64,000 nt of DNA. It comes from Hoeflea ulvae. GTDB taxonomy: Bacteria; Pseudomonadota; Alphaproteobacteria; Rhizobiales; Rhizobiaceae. Where the stretch lies: assembly GCF_026619435.1 (NCBI RefSeq), contig NZ_JAOVZQ010000001.1:2425501-2489500 (forward strand), in the 5' to 3' direction. Numbering within the stretch: position 1 is the stretch's first letter; each line of letters opens with the position of its first letter. Position numbers and translations under genes: made by a program. Below the pieces are notes generated by a model. The model did no database searches. It was not told the origin of the DNA and saw only the letters and a list, made by a program, of their open reading frames with translations. Below are positions 28,165-37,427 of the stretch, piece by piece.

Positions 28165-28698
28165 ATGTTGACGATCCGGCCTGCCACCTCCGCTGAAGCC
28201 CAGGATCTGTCGAAGATCGGCCTGGCGGCGTGGGAAAAGGCAATAAGGGTCTGGGGCGAGGATGCCGACCGGCTGCGCCAGAATGCCAATGACGCCTTCT
28301 ACGGCTTCTGCACCGGACACTGGCCCGACATCCTGGTGGGCGAATGGGACGGCGAGCTGGCCGGTTGGGGCGCCTGCGAGAAGGCTGATGATTTCATCAC
28401 CGATCTTTGGGTGCATCCTGATTTTCAGGGCAGGGGCATCGGCACGGCGGTGCTTGAAGCCATCGAGGCGGGCATTCGCGACCGGGGCTATCCCACGGCC
28501 CGGCTCGACACCCATGCCCGCAATGCCGGCGCAATCAAGCTCTACAAGCGTCTCGGCTACCGGGTGAAGGCCTATTTCGTCACCTATTCCGATGCGCTCG
28601 ACGAAGACATCGACAAGGTGGAGATGATCCGCGAATTCGATCCCGGTGCGGTGCCTGCTGAAACCGACAGCGACGAGGACGGCCTTTACGGCATCTGA
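28165..28698 (+). CDS. GNAT-family N-acetyltransferase
   Basis: A 177-residue acetyltransferase. LTIRPATSAEAQDLSKIG is the standard GNAT opening. The acetyl-CoA site is ITDLWVHPDFQGRGIGTAVL, and the C-terminal element is NAGAIKLYKRLGYRVKAYF. The acidic tail (ETDSDEDGLYGI) is unusual. GGAG lies nine bases before the ATG. It is divergent from the yjhX-like gene across a 390-bp region. Because E. coli TopAI is neutralised by a GNAT protein, this is the obvious antitoxin candidate to test, but sequence gives no direct proof. Confidence 0.82.
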   Translation: MLTIRPATSAEAQDLSKIGLAAWEKAIRVWGEDADRLRQNANDAFYGFCTGHWPDILVGEWDGELAGWGACEKADDFITDLWVHPDFQGRGIGTAVLEAIEAGIRDRGYPTARLDTHARNAGAIKLYKRLGYRVKAYFVTYSDALDEDIDKVEMIREFDPGAVPAETDSDEDGLYGI

Positions 28699-28718
28699 GC
28701 AGCCAGCCGAAGTCTTTC

Positions 28719-28755
28719 AAAAAAAGGACCCGGAGGCGGGAGGCCGTTCCGGGTC
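28719..28755 (-). terminator. Intrinsic terminator of the DUF6455 gene
   Basis: On the minus strand a GACCCGGAA / TCCGGGTC stem-loop is followed by CTTTTTTT. It lies just beyond the DUF6455 stop and 20 bp past the convergent GNAT gene. Confidence 0.85.
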
Positions 28756-28799
28756 GTTCAGGTGGGCAAATATGACTTTGCCTTGAGGGATCTGCAATT

Positions 28800-29084
28800 T
28801 CAGCCGGCAGGGGAGGTCTCGGCGTCGAGCTTCGAGCGCACCCGGGCGAAAAGATCATGGTTGCGGCAATAGCCCGGTGCCTCGTCCGGATTCTCCGCGT
28901 CCGACAACCATTGACCGCAGGCTTCGGTCTGCTCGCAGGTCAGGCAGCGGTTGGCCGCGCGGCGCAAGACCCCGCCATGGCCCGGCATCGCCTTGACCTC
29001 GTCGATCACGGCAAGTTTCTTCATCATGCCTTCCATCAGGTCGGCGCGCTGGGTCAGGCGGCTGAAATAATCGAACGTGCTCAT
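28800..29084 (-). CDS. DUF6455 family protein
   Basis: A 94-residue soluble protein with four cysteines (RCLTCEQTEACGQWL and GYCRNHDLF), which could hold a metal or an Fe-S cluster. It matches the rhizobial DUF6455 family, function unknown. ATG 29084 is preceded by GAGGA at eight bases, which decides it over an in-frame start at 29111. Monocistronic, with its own intrinsic terminator, divergent from gatB. Confidence 0.75.
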   Translation of the reverse strand: MSTFDYFSRLTQRADLMEGMMKKLAVIDEVKAMPGHGGVLRRAANRCLTCEQTEACGQWLSDAENPDEAPGYCRNHDLFARVRSKLDAETSPAG

Positions 29085-29271
29085 GATCCATTCCTCTCTG
29101 CTGTTGGACAAGGAATCGCACGGCGCCGGCTAGGTCGCATTGATCTCTGTCAATCATTTCGCAGGTGGATTTATCGGCCGCGGGAAGCCGGATCGGGCGG
29201 AAAGTCTTGCAGTCCGGCCGCCTTTGTTCTACCGGACGGGGTGTCGAAATTTCCAGAATAATGAGCCTGCC

Positions 29272-30774
29272 ATGACCCTCGTTGATACCCGCACTCCCGA
29301 ACCCAAGCGCTTTGTTCCCGGCGCCACCGGCGATTGGGAGATTGTCATTGGCCTGGAGGTTCATGCCCAGGTGACCAGCAATTCGAAGCTGTTTTCCGGG
29401 TCCTCGACCGAATTCGGCAAGGCCGCCAATTCCAATGTCAGCCTGGTCGATGCGGCGATGCCGGGCATGCTGCCGGTGATCAACGAGGAATGCGTGGCGC
29501 AGGCCGTGCGTACCGGACTTGGCCTCAAGGCCAAGATCAACAATCGCTCGGTGTTCGACCGCAAGAACTATTTCTACCCCGACCTGCCGCAGGGCTACCA
29601 GATCTCCCAGTTCAAGGATCCGATTGTCGGCGAAGGCGAGATCATCATTTCCGTCGGTCCCGACCGCAAGGGCAATTTCGAGGACATCGAGATCGGCATC
29701 GAGCGGCTGCATCTGGAACAGGATGCCGGCAAGTCGATGCACGACCAGCATCCGACCATGTCCTATGTCGACCTCAACCGGTCAGGCGTGGCGCTGATGG
29801 AGATTGTCTCCAAGCCCGACATGCGCTCGGCTGACGAGGCCAAGGCCTATGTCACCAAGCTGCGGTCGATCCTGCGCTATCTCGGCACCTGCGACGGCAA
29901 CATGGACGAAGGCTCGATGCGCGCCGACGTCAATGTCTCGGTGCGCAAGCCCGGTGGCGATTTCGGCACCCGCTGCGAGATCAAGAACGTCAATTCGATC
30001 CGTTTCATCGGTCAGGCCATCGACTATGAGGCCCGCCGCCAGATCGCCATTATCGAGGATGGCGGCACCATCGACCAGGAGACCCGGCTGTTCGATCCCG
30101 GCAAGGGCGAAACCCGCTCGATGCGGTCCAAGGAAGATGCGCATGACTACCGCTATTTCCCCGATCCCGATCTGTTGCCGCTGGAATTCGACGATGCCTA
30201 TGTCGCCGCGCTGAAGGCGGATCTGCCGGAATTGCCCGACGACAAGAAGGCGCGGCTGGTGCGTGACATGGGACTGTCGGTCTATGACGCCTCAATCCTG
30301 GTCTCGGAAAAGGCGATTGCCGATTACTACGAGGAGCTCGCCGCCGGCCGTGACGGCAAGACAGCTGCCAACTGGGTGATCAACGACTTGCTGGGCGCCT
30401 TGAACAAAGCCGGCAAAGGTATTGAAGAGACTCCGGTTTCGCCCGCTCAGCTCGGCGGCATCCTTGATCTGATCAAGGACGGCACCATTTCCGGCAAGAT
30501 CGCCAAGGACCTGTTCGAGATCGTCTTCACCGAAGGCGGCGACCCGGCCGATATCGTCGAAGCCAGGGGCATGAAGCAGGTCACCGACACCGGCGCCATC
30601 GAAAAGGCCGTCGATGAAATCATCGCCGCCAATCCCGACCAGGTCGCCAAGGCCGTCGCCAAGCCGGCGCTGGCCGGCTGGTTCGTCGGCCAGGTGATGA
30701 AGGCCACCGGCGGCAAGGCCAACCCGAAGGCCGTGCAGGAACTGGTCAAGGCCAAGCTCGGCATCGAAGACTGA
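29272..30774 (+). CDS. gatB: Asp-tRNA(Asn)/Glu-tRNA(Gln) amidotransferase subunit B
   Basis: A 500-residue subunit that phosphorylates and amidates the misacylated tRNA. Catalytic cradle: [37 protein letters not shown], and the [12 protein letters not shown] metal-binding block. The C-terminal YqeY-like tail domain ends in [21 protein letters not shown] chose ATG 29272 by homology. The frame is open back to 29140. Separated from gatCA by 1.8 kb carrying yjhX, a GNAT and DUF6455. Nine bases before the next gene. Confidence 0.97.
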   Translation: MTLVDTRTPEPKRFVPGATGDWEIVIGLEVHAQVTSNSKLFSGSSTEFGKAANSNVSLVDAAMPGMLPVINEECVAQAVRTGLGLKAKINNRSVFDRKNYFYPDLPQGYQISQFKDPIVGEGEIIISVGPDRKGNFEDIEIGIERLHLEQDAGKSMHDQHPTMSYVDLNRSGVALMEIVSKPDMRSADEAKAYVTKLRSILRYLGTCDGNMDEGSMRADVNVSVRKPGGDFGTRCEIKNVNSIRFIGQAIDYEARRQIAIIEDGGTIDQETRLFDPGKGETRSMRSKEDAHDYRYFPDPDLLPLEFDDAYVAALKADLPELPDDKKARLVRDMGLSVYDASILVSEKAIADYYEELAAGRDGKTAANWVINDLLGALNKAGKGIEETPVSPAQLGGILDLIKDGTISGKIAKDLFEIVFTEGGDPADIVEARGMKQVTDTGAIEKAVDEIIAANPDQVAKAVAKPALAGWFVGQVMKATGGKANPKAVQELVKAKLGIED

Positions 30775-30782
30775 GTGCGAGG

Positions 30783-31445
30783 ATGGTCACAGGCGACGCT
30801 CAGGTGATGCGAAACGCTCGGATTCTCTGGGACTATCACGACACCGGAACGCCGCTTGCGCCAGCCGACGCGATCATTGGACTGGGTAGCTACGACCTGC
30901 GGGTGGCGGACCGCTGCGCCGAACTCTTCCATAGCGGCCTGGCGCCGCGGATCGTGTTTTCCGGCGCTTCGGGCAATTGGACAGGCGGCCTCTATGCCAC
31001 GTCGGAAGCCCAGGCATTCGCCGACCGCGCCATCGCGCTCGGCGTTGCAGGAAGCGTTATCAGCGTCGAGCCGAACTCCACCAATATCGCCGAGAATATC
31101 GGTTTCGTCCGCGCCCTGCTGCCGGAGGCCGGGCGGCTGATCTGGGTGACCAAGCCGCAAACCCGCCGCCGCGTCAGCGCGACGCTGAGGGTGGTCTGGC
31201 CCAAGGCCCATTCGATGATCGCAGCCCCCGAGCATGATCTGGCGGCACAGCCGACGGAGCATCATCGGTTCGACGCGCTGGTCTCCGAAATGGTGGGCGA
31301 TGTCTGGCGCATGGCTGCCTATGCGCGAAAAGGATTTCAGGCCAGCCAGCCGATGCCGCCTGCCGTGCGCACCGCATTCGATGCCCTTGTCGCCGCGGGC
31401 TTTACGCACCATCTGCCCGACAACATGCGTTCACTTGACCCCTGA
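30783..31445 (+). CDS. YdcF/DUF218-family protein
   Basis: A 220-residue cytoplasmic protein of the YdcF-like group, which binds a nucleotide-type ligand (SAM in E. coli YdcF) without a known reaction. Recognised from ADAIIGLGSYDLRVADRCAELF, IVFSGASGNWTG, EPNSTNIAENIGF and VTKPQTRRRVSATL. It follows gatB by 8 bp, so it is probably co-transcribed. The ATG at 30783 has GCGAGG immediately adjacent. ATG 30807 is an alternative start. Confidence 0.8.
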   Translation: MVTGDAQVMRNARILWDYHDTGTPLAPADAIIGLGSYDLRVADRCAELFHSGLAPRIVFSGASGNWTGGLYATSEAQAFADRAIALGVAGSVISVEPNSTNIAENIGFVRALLPEAGRLIWVTKPQTRRRVSATLRVVWPKAHSMIAAPEHDLAAQPTEHHRFDALVSEMVGDVWRMAAYARKGFQASQPMPPAVRTAFDALVAAGFTHHLPDNMRSLDP

Positions 31446-31540
31446 TTGCGCTCCATAGGAAACTGGGCTGCTTCGCCGGATCGCTGGCGAAGGTAAGCTC
31501 AGCCGCGGCGTCCAGCCGTGACATATTGAGGAAACTGCCG

Positions 31541-32038
31541 ATGTTTTTTGTCCGATCCGCCTCCGCCCGCGACATTGCCACCATCCGTGCTGTGCTGGTC
31601 GATACCTGGCGGGCGACCTATGCGCCGTTTTACGGTGCGGCCAAGGTCGAGGAAATCATCGCCGCCTGGCATTCGGAAGCCGCGATCAAGGCCAATCTCG
31701 AGCGCCCGGGCGGTGAATTCCTGGTGGCCGATGACGGCAAGCTGATCGGCGGCGTTGCTTTTGCAAGCTACGCACCCGGAACCAAGACCGTGTCGCTGCA
31801 CCAGCTCTATGTCCGCCCCGAATGCCAGGGGCTGGGCATAGGCCGCGATCTGTTTGCCGAGATCGAGACCTGTTTTCCCGATGCGAAAAGCCTCAGTGTC
31901 GAGGTTGATCCCGGCAACGAACCGGCCATCGGCTTTTACAAGGCCCATGGAATGGCCGAAACCGGACGCACCGACAATTGCGGCAAGAACCAGTCCGGCA
32001 TTCCGGGCCTGATCCTGACCAAGCAACTTACCATGTAG
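31541..32038 (+). CDS. GNAT-family N-acetyltransferase
   Basis: A 165-residue acetyltransferase. MFFVRSASARDIATIRAVLVDTW is the family opening (the first 20 residues are diagnostic). The acetyl-CoA site is LHQLYVRPECQGLGIGRDLF and the C-terminal element is EPAIGFYKAHGMAETGRT. Closest in style to the RimI/TTHA0254-like group. GAGGAA ten bases upstream fixes ATG 31541. A TTG at 31526 is rejected. Substrate unknown. Confidence 0.83.
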   Translation: MFFVRSASARDIATIRAVLVDTWRATYAPFYGAAKVEEIIAAWHSEAAIKANLERPGGEFLVADDGKLIGGVAFASYAPGTKTVSLHQLYVRPECQGLGIGRDLFAEIETCFPDAKSLSVEVDPGNEPAIGFYKAHGMAETGRTDNCGKNQSGIPGLILTKQLTM

Positions 32039-32214
32039 ACCCCGCAAGCTTATTGGAGACAGGCTTTCCTGCCACGCGAAAGACCTGCGAGAACCTCAAT
32101 TATTACATGTTATTTCATGGGGTGGTTATCCACAGGCTTACCTCACGACAGTTGAGGTAAGCCATGTTAGCCTAACCCCTGCAACTAAAAATTGCTGTTG
32201 TTCAGGGTGGGTGC
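32039..32214. other. Intergenic region with a consensus DnaA box and an 11-bp inverted repeat
   Basis: TTATCCACA (32126-32134) is an exact match to the DnaA box consensus. It is directly followed by a perfect inverted repeat, GGCTTACCTCA (32135-32145), a 7-base spacer, then TGAGGTAAGCC (32153-32163). The 30 bp to the left are AT-rich. No U-run follows, so the repeat is not an intrinsic terminator. It could be an operator for the DM13 gene that begins at 32215. Confidence 0.5.
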
Positions 32215-32703
32215 ATGACACGGTTTTACAGACTTGCAATACCGGTTTTCATCGTCGGATTCATCGCCGGCTGTGTGTTCTGGTACATCTTCTCGCCCTC
32301 CTTCATTGACCGCGTCGTCAATGAACAGCTGCCTTCGGGCTTTGCGCTGACCGAAGTGCGCTCGGGCCAGTTCCGCAACGCCGATGGGGCGCACCGCGGA
32401 TCCGGATCGGCCAAGGTTCTGGTGTCGGAGGGCGGCGGCGCATTGCTGCGGTTCACCGAGTTCGAGGTTACCAACGGGCCCGATCTCGAGGTCTGGCTGG
32501 TCAAGGATCCCGATCCGAAGAAATCATCCGATGTGAATGCCAGCGAGTGGCTGTCCCTGGGGCCGCTCAGGGGCAACAAGGGCGATCAGACCTATGTCAT
32601 TCCCGATGGCACGGATATCAACGCCTGGGGCTCGGCGATCATCTGGTGCGAGCAGTTCAGCGTCCTGTTCTCGGTCGCCACGCTGTCGCAACCGGAAGTC
32701 TGA
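32215..32703 (+). CDS. Membrane-anchored DM13 domain protein
   Basis: A 162-residue protein with an N-terminal transmembrane anchor (residues 6-28, IPVFIVGFIAGCVFWYIF) and a periplasmic DM13 domain. Domain marks: GQFRNADGAHRGSGSAKV, FEVTNGPDLEVWLV and the closing AIIWCEQFSVLFSVATL with its conserved Cys. DM13 domains are thought to mediate redox or electron transfer steps. No partner enzyme is encoded beside it here. The downstream GNAT gene starts 4 bp after its stop. Confidence 0.8.
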   Translation: MTRFYRLAIPVFIVGFIAGCVFWYIFSPSFIDRVVNEQLPSGFALTEVRSGQFRNADGAHRGSGSAKVLVSEGGGALLRFTEFEVTNGPDLEVWLVKDPDPKKSSDVNASEWLSLGPLRGNKGDQTYVIPDGTDINAWGSAIIWCEQFSVLFSVATLSQPEV

Positions 32704-32707
32704 TGCC

Positions 32708-33169
32708 GTGACCGACGTCGAGATCCGGCTGGCAAAGCTGCGTGATGTCTCTGAGATCGCGCTGATCCTGTCGCAGGACACCGTCGGCGGACACAGCGAC
32801 AGTTCCGACCCTGCCGATCTGCCGCTCTATGTGGCGGCGTTCGAGCGGATTGCGGCAAGTCCTTCGGACGCGCTCTATGTTGCGGTCAGCGAACATCAGG
32901 TCGTCGGCACCTTCCAGACCACGCTGACCACGTCAATGAGCGGCAAGGGCGAGGCAAGCCTGACGATCCGGACGGTTCACACCCGCAGCGACATGCGCGG
33001 CAAGGGGATCGGCCAGATGATGCTGATCCATGCCATCGGCCAGGCCTGGGCCGACGGCGCGGCCATGGTTCAGCTTATGTCCAACGCCGCACGGCCTGAT
33101 GCGCACCGCTTCTATGAACGGCTCGGCTTTGTCGCCAGCCATGTAGGTTTCAAGATGAAATTGACCTGA
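32708..33169 (+). CDS. GNAT-family N-acetyltransferase (GTG start)
   Basis: A 153-residue acetyltransferase. VEIRLAKLRDVSEIALIL is the opening, the acetyl-CoA site is TRSDMRGKGIGQMMLIHAIG, and the end is RPDAHRFYERLGFVASHVGFKMKL. This last part is typical of GNATs acting on small amines. The start is taken as GTG 32708, 4 bp after the DM13 stop. The open frame runs back inside the DM13 gene, but those residues are unrelated. Fifth GNAT in the window. Confidence 0.8.
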   Translation: MTDVEIRLAKLRDVSEIALILSQDTVGGHSDSSDPADLPLYVAAFERIAASPSDALYVAVSEHQVVGTFQTTLTTSMSGKGEASLTIRTVHTRSDMRGKGIGQMMLIHAIGQAWADGAAMVQLMSNAARPDAHRFYERLGFVASHVGFKMKLT

Positions 33170-33273
33170 GCGCAGGGCGCCCGGTACTGGACAAGGCGGG
33201 CTGCGCGGGTCATAAGGCGAGACAGGACGCGGCGGACCTTTCATCGCCGCTGCGCCACGGACGAGAGGCTTTC

Positions 33274-33672
33274 ATGAAGACGCTACTGCTTCAGATATTC
33301 ACCTGGTGGAACGGCCAAACCCTGGGAACCCGGTTCCATACCTGGCGGCATGGCAAGCGCGTCGGCGAAGATGCGCTGGGCAATGTCTATTATGAAGGCG
33401 GATCGGATTCCGAAGGCCGCACGCGTCGCTGGGTGATCTACAACGGTCCGTCCGAAGCTTCGGCTATTCCTCCCGGCTGGCATGGCTGGATGCATCACCG
33501 CACCGATGTGTCGCCTGCGTCTGAAACCTATGCGGCTAAAACATGGGAACAGGCGCATCAGCTCAACCTGACCGGCACCGGCGGCGCCTACCGGCCCAAG
33601 GGGTCGATCCTCAATCAGGGCGCGCGTCCGCATGTGACCGGCGATTATGACGCCTGGACCCCGAAATCCTGA
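33274..33672 (+). CDS. NADH:ubiquinone oxidoreductase subunit NDUFA12 (B17.2-like)
   Basis: A 132-residue accessory subunit of respiratory complex I, shared by alphaproteobacteria and mitochondria. Recognised from GTRFHTWRHGKRVGEDALGN, YYEGG, RRWVIYNG, IPPGWHGWMHH and the C-terminal YDAWTP. GAGAGG lies six to seven bases before the ATG. It stands apart from the main nuo operon, as usual in rhizobia, in front of the DUF2155 gene. Confidence 0.92.
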   Translation: MKTLLLQIFTWWNGQTLGTRFHTWRHGKRVGEDALGNVYYEGGSDSEGRTRRWVIYNGPSEASAIPPGWHGWMHHRTDVSPASETYAAKTWEQAHQLNLTGTGGAYRPKGSILNQGARPHVTGDYDAWTPKS

Positions 33673-33804
33673 CAGGTTGCCACGTCTTCGGCGCGTCCTT
33701 GCCACAATTGATGGGTAACGCTTCATTGACGGCAGCGGGTTAGTGTTGAGACCTGAGACATGCCGGGAACGGCCCCGGTCGGGGCCTTGTGACAAGTGGT
33801 AGTA

Positions 33805-34227
33805 ATGACGTACCAAGCCAATATCCTTGCCAAGGCCGCCGGCGTGCTGCTTGCCGTCATCGGCCTGAATGCTGCGGCTCCGGCCGCAGCGGCCGTGATC
33901 GAAAACCCGGTCGCGGTGTTTTCCGGCATCGACAAGATCACCGGACGCATCACCACCTTCGATGTCTATGTCAACGAGACCGTGCAGTTCGGCGCGCTTC
34001 AGGTGACGCCGCGCGTCTGCAACAGCCGCGACGAGACCGAAGCGCCCAAGACCACCACATTTGTCGAGGTTGACGAGATTACCCTCGATCGCAAGATCCG
34101 GCGCCTGTTCACCGGATGGATGTTTGCCGATTCGCCAGGTCTCAATGCCGTCGATCACGCGGTCTATGATGTCTGGCTGAAGGGCTGCAAGCAGGACTCC
34201 GAGGTCCCGGCTCCAACCGGCAACTGA
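33805..34227 (+). CDS. DUF2155 family exported protein
   Basis: A 140-residue protein with a signal peptide (cleavage near residue 30 after APAAAA), so it is periplasmic. The DUF2155 core shows VFSGIDKITGRITTFDVYV, FGALQVTPRVCNSRDETEAP and FTGWMFADSPGLNAVDHAVYDVWLKGC. The two cysteines probably form a disulfide. Function unknown. It usually accompanies NDUFA12 and aat. I chose ATG 33805; a GTG nine bases upstream is in frame. Here 5.3 kb of envelope genes separate it from aat. Confidence 0.85.
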   Translation: MTYQANILAKAAGVLLAVIGLNAAAPAAAAVIENPVAVFSGIDKITGRITTFDVYVNETVQFGALQVTPRVCNSRDETEAPKTTTFVEVDEITLDRKIRRLFTGWMFADSPGLNAVDHAVYDVWLKGCKQDSEVPAPTGN

Positions 34228-34628
34228 CGCGCCCTGCCTATTTTCCAGTCATCGCGGATGCGGTCGCCAGTTCATTGCAGACAGCAAACCACCGCTTGCG
34301 TTCAATGATGCGTCAGTCATGGCTCGCAGAGAAATCGTTCCTGCTTGCCACGTCAGGTTGCTTGCGATTGTGCCGCATCACGCGGTGTGCCTGACGGTCG
34401 CGCATGTGGATATATTGCCGGTTGACGGACAATCAGCGCTCATACTGGCAGATTTTTTCAATTTCTTTACTGACTATTGCCAAAGGCGTCCCGTTTCTGC
34501 GAGATCCCGGATGGCCATGGACTGCTCGGTGTTTTAGTAAGGGTCAAGATTGATTCGGTGACGTTGCGTGGTGCTCCGGGACAGGATCAAAGACCCAGAA
34601 ACTGATCTCCCAACGCAGGCAGGACCCG
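34228..34628. other. 400-bp intergenic region before the autotransporter
   Basis: Locally more AT-rich than its surroundings, notably around 34440-34490. TTGACG (34417-34422) could be a -35, but no well-spaced -10 is seen. TGTGGATAT at 34404-34412 is a one-mismatch DnaA box. A 72-codon open frame at 34319 has no ribosome site and unusual composition, so I do not call it a gene. Confidence 0.3.
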
Positions 34629-37226
34629 ATGCTCTCGTCACAGACCGATTTTCCACTGAATTCTTCCGGCTTTTCTCTGACATTGCGGCAACGCCGCGCC
34701 GGACTTCTGATGGCAACGGCTCTGACTGGCAGCCTCTTTCTGGTGCAGGCCACCACGTCACCAGCTCTGGCCATACCAGCTCCAGCTCCAGTTGATACCA
34801 TCGACGGTTCGAGCGAGACGGTCATCGGCAGTGGCACCGGAGCTCCCGGCACGCTGGGCAGCCCATGGGCGAACAGCGGCACGATCACCATTGGCGACGC
34901 CGGCGCAGGTACGGTGGCGGTATCGGCCGGCGGCAAGGTCACCAGCGCGGGCGGGTCTCTCGGCAAACAGGCTGGTTCGGAAGGAACGGTCACAATTGAC
35001 GGAGCCGGATCTGATTGGCTCAACAGCGGCGAGCTCGCCGTTGGCGATTTAGGCACGGGGACGCTGACCATTACCAATGGCGGCACGGCCACGACCGGCC
35101 GTGTGGATATTGGTCGCCTCGCCGGATCCAACGGATCGATGACAGTGACCGGAGCGGGGTCGCAACTCGTCATCTCAACGGGCGGTGTCGGCAATGTCGG
35201 CTTTTCTGGCACGGGTACATTGTTGATTTCTAACGGAGGCAAGGTCACCGGCCGAGGCATGGACATCGGGTGGGTGGCGGGCAGCGTCGGCACCGTGACC
35301 GTCACGGGTCAAGGCTCCGTCTTTGAGTCGGACCAAGCGGACACTTTGGGCGGTTCCGGCTCGGGAACCATGACGCTCTCTGATGGCGGCAAAGCGAGCT
35401 TTGGTAGTGGCAGCGGCACGCTGAACATCGCCAGTAGCGCCGGTTCGACAGGCACACTGAACATCGGCGCGGCCTCGGGCAGCACGGCAGCCGCAGCAGG
35501 AACGCTCGACGCCGGCAGCGTGGCTTTCGGCAGCGGCACCGGCAAGATCGTGTTCAATCACACGAGCACAGGTTACGCCTTCGATACCGACATCACCGGC
35601 AACGGAACCCTTGTCAACGAGGCCGGCACGACAAAGCTCGGCGGGGACATGTCGGGCTTCACCGGGACCACGACGGTCACCGGCGGAACACTTGCGTTCA
35701 ACAGCACCTTCACCCGGGCAATCACCGTTGCAAGCGGTGGAACCATCGGCGGTACGGGAACTCTGAGCAGCATCACGCTGTCCTCGGGCGCCACCATTGC
35801 ACCGGGCAATTCCATCGGAACGCTCAATGTTGCAGGAGATGTCAACTTCGTCTCCGGTTCGATCCTCGCGGTCGAGGTCGACAAGGATGGCAATTCCGAC
35901 AAGCTGGCGGCCACCGGGACTGTGACCATAAACAGCGGCGCCAAGGTCACTGTCGATGCCGAAAACGGAACCGATGATGGCTCGACCTACAATGCCTCGA
36001 CCAGCTACACGATCCTGACCGCCGGCACGGGCGTGAACGGCACCTTCGGTTCCGTCAGCGAGAATTTCGCCTATCTCGACGCCGAGCTCAGCTATGGCGC
36101 CAATGCCGTTACCCTGACGCTCAATCGCAACAGTGTCGATCTGGCCTCCATGGCCAATACGGCAAACCAGCGCGCCACCGCCACAGGTGTGGACAGCCTC
36201 GGCGCCGGCAATTCCGTCTATGATGCGGTTGTCGGGCTCAGCGGGGCGGCTGCCCGGGCGGCATTCGACGGATTGTCGGGCGAACTGCATGCCTCCAGCA
36301 ATACGCTTCTGGTTCAGCAGAGCCGCTTCGGCCGGGATGCCGTCAACAACCGTATCCGCAGCGCGTTCAACGCTGCGGGTGAAGGGTCCGCGGTGTTCGA
36401 AGGCGCAGCCGCCTGGGGACAGGGCTATGGCAGCTGGGGCGAGACCGATGGCAACGGCGGCGTGGCCGAGCTGCGCCACGACAGCGGCGGCTTCCTGCTC
36501 GGGCTTGACGCGGACGTCTTTGACGGCTGGCGCGCAGGTGTGATGGCTGGTTACGGCATCACCAATTTCGATGCCGCTGCCCGGGCTTCATCGGGAGATG
36601 CCGACAGCTATCAGCTGGGCGTCTATGGCGGCCATCGGTCCGGCGCGATCAGTCTCAATCTCGGTGCCGGCTATGCCTGGCATGATGTCTCCACAACCCG
36701 GAATGTGAGCGTGGGCGGACTGAGCAACACCTTGAACGCCGATTATGCGGCTTCCACCGCCCAGATCTTCGCCGAGGTCGGCTATATGGTCGACACGTCC
36801 TTCGCGCGGGTCGAACCTTTTGCGGGTGTGGCGATTGTTCACCAGCGCAGTGACAGCTTTTCCGAAACCGGCGGAGCCGCCGCGCTGAGTGTGAGTGGTT
36901 CCGACAATACCGTGGGAATTACCACCCTGGGACTTCGTGCCGAGTCGGAAGCCTTCTCGGTGGGCAGCATGAGCGCCACACTGCAAGGCTCGCTCGGCTG
37001 GCAGCACGTCATCGGCGACGTCGATTCCGGTTCGACCATGCGGTTTACCACCGGCACATCATTCGACATCGCCGGAACGCCGATCGCTCGCGACGCGGCG
37101 CTGGTCGGGATCTCCATGGACATGAACCTTGCCGAGGGCACCAGTTTCAACATCGGATACCAGGGTGAACTGGGCTCCGATGCGCAGGAGCACACGGCAA
37201 CCGCCGGCCTGTCCATCAAGTTCTGA
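34629..37226 (+). CDS. Type V autotransporter with repeat-rich passenger
   Basis: An 865-residue outer-membrane autotransporter. A long signal peptide with a basic n-region ([20 protein letters not shown]) is probably cleaved after SPALA (~48). The passenger (~50-540) is a Gly/Thr/Ser-rich beta-helix. Its first half repeats a ~38-residue unit of the form GT-TITNGG-T...VG-GSTGT-TVTGAGS. Then come PATR-like strands ending in [17 protein letters not shown], a common passenger motif. The barrel domain covers ~590-865 and ends in Phe (LSIKF), as required for BAM insertion. AGGA precedes the ATG. Probable adhesin. No protease triad was seen. It lies between DUF2155 and aat, which are usually close neighbours. 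Confidence 0.9.
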   Translation: MLSSQTDFPLNSSGFSLTLRQRRAGLLMATALTGSLFLVQATTSPALAIPAPAPVDTIDGSSETVIGSGTGAPGTLGSPWANSGTITIGDAGAGTVAVSAGGKVTSAGGSLGKQAGSEGTVTIDGAGSDWLNSGELAVGDLGTGTLTITNGGTATTGRVDIGRLAGSNGSMTVTGAGSQLVISTGGVGNVGFSGTGTLLISNGGKVTGRGMDIGWVAGSVGTVTVTGQGSVFESDQADTLGGSGSGTMTLSDGGKASFGSGSGTLNIASSAGSTGTLNIGAASGSTAAAAGTLDAGSVAFGSGTGKIVFNHTSTGYAFDTDITGNGTLVNEAGTTKLGGDMSGFTGTTTVTGGTLAFNSTFTRAITVASGGTIGGTGTLSSITLSSGATIAPGNSIGTLNVAGDVNFVSGSILAVEVDKDGNSDKLAATGTVTINSGAKVTVDAENGTDDGSTYNASTSYTILTAGTGVNGTFGSVSENFAYLDAELSYGANAVTLTLNRNSVDLASMANTANQRATATGVDSLGAGNSVYDAVVGLSGAAARAAFDGLSGELHASSNTLLVQQSRFGRDAVNNRIRSAFNAAGEGSAVFEGAAAWGQGYGSWGETDGNGGVAELRHDSGGFLLGLDADVFDGWRAGVMAGYGITNFDAAARASSGDADSYQLGVYGGHRSGAISLNLGAGYAWHDVSTTRNVSVGGLSNTLNADYAASTAQIFAEVGYMVDTSFARVEPFAGVAIVHQRSDSFSETGGAAALSVSGSDNTVGITTLGLRAESEAFSVGSMSATLQGSLGWQHVIGDVDSGSTMRFTTGTSFDIAGTPIARDAALVGISMDMNLAEGTSFNIGYQGELGSDAQEHTATAGLSIKF

Positions 37227-37358
37227 TGCATGGCATGCTCCATCGGATGGAATTGAGCGGTACTGACATGCATCGGTTCAAAGCGTTGCAGGGGTGACCA
37301 GGTCCGTACATCAGACTTCCGTCTGAAGACATCCGACGACCGACTGCCTTAAAGACAA

Positions 37359-37388
37359 ACGCCGCGCGTTCTTTCAAACGCGCGGTGT
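37359..37388. terminator. Intrinsic terminator between the autotransporter and the convergent OmpA-like gene
   Basis: GCCGCGCGTT (37361-37370) pairs with AACGCGCGGT (37377-37386) around a six-base loop, followed by ATTGGTTTT. It could act on both converging transcripts. A smaller perfect hairpin TCAGAC-TTCC-GTCTGA lies at 37311-37326. Confidence 0.65.
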
Positions 37389-37427
37389 ATTGGTTTTGTC
37401 GTCAGGGCAGGTCGGCCTGCCGACGCA

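Noticed and set aside
32126..32163. Replication origin suggested by the DnaA box
   Set aside because: Only one exact box, no cluster, no dnaA/hemE/parAB neighbours. Recorded only as a regulatory candidate.
32716..32724. CGAGATCC in the GNAT gene, the same octamer (reverse complement) as at the rnr and 55-kb frame breaks
   Set aside because: Here the reading frame is continuous through the site and the residues (VEIRLAKL) fit the family, so there is no break.
34319..34537. 72-codon open frame before the autotransporter
   Set aside because: No Shine-Dalgarno sequence, no hydrophobic or domain pattern, AT-rich non-coding-like stretch.
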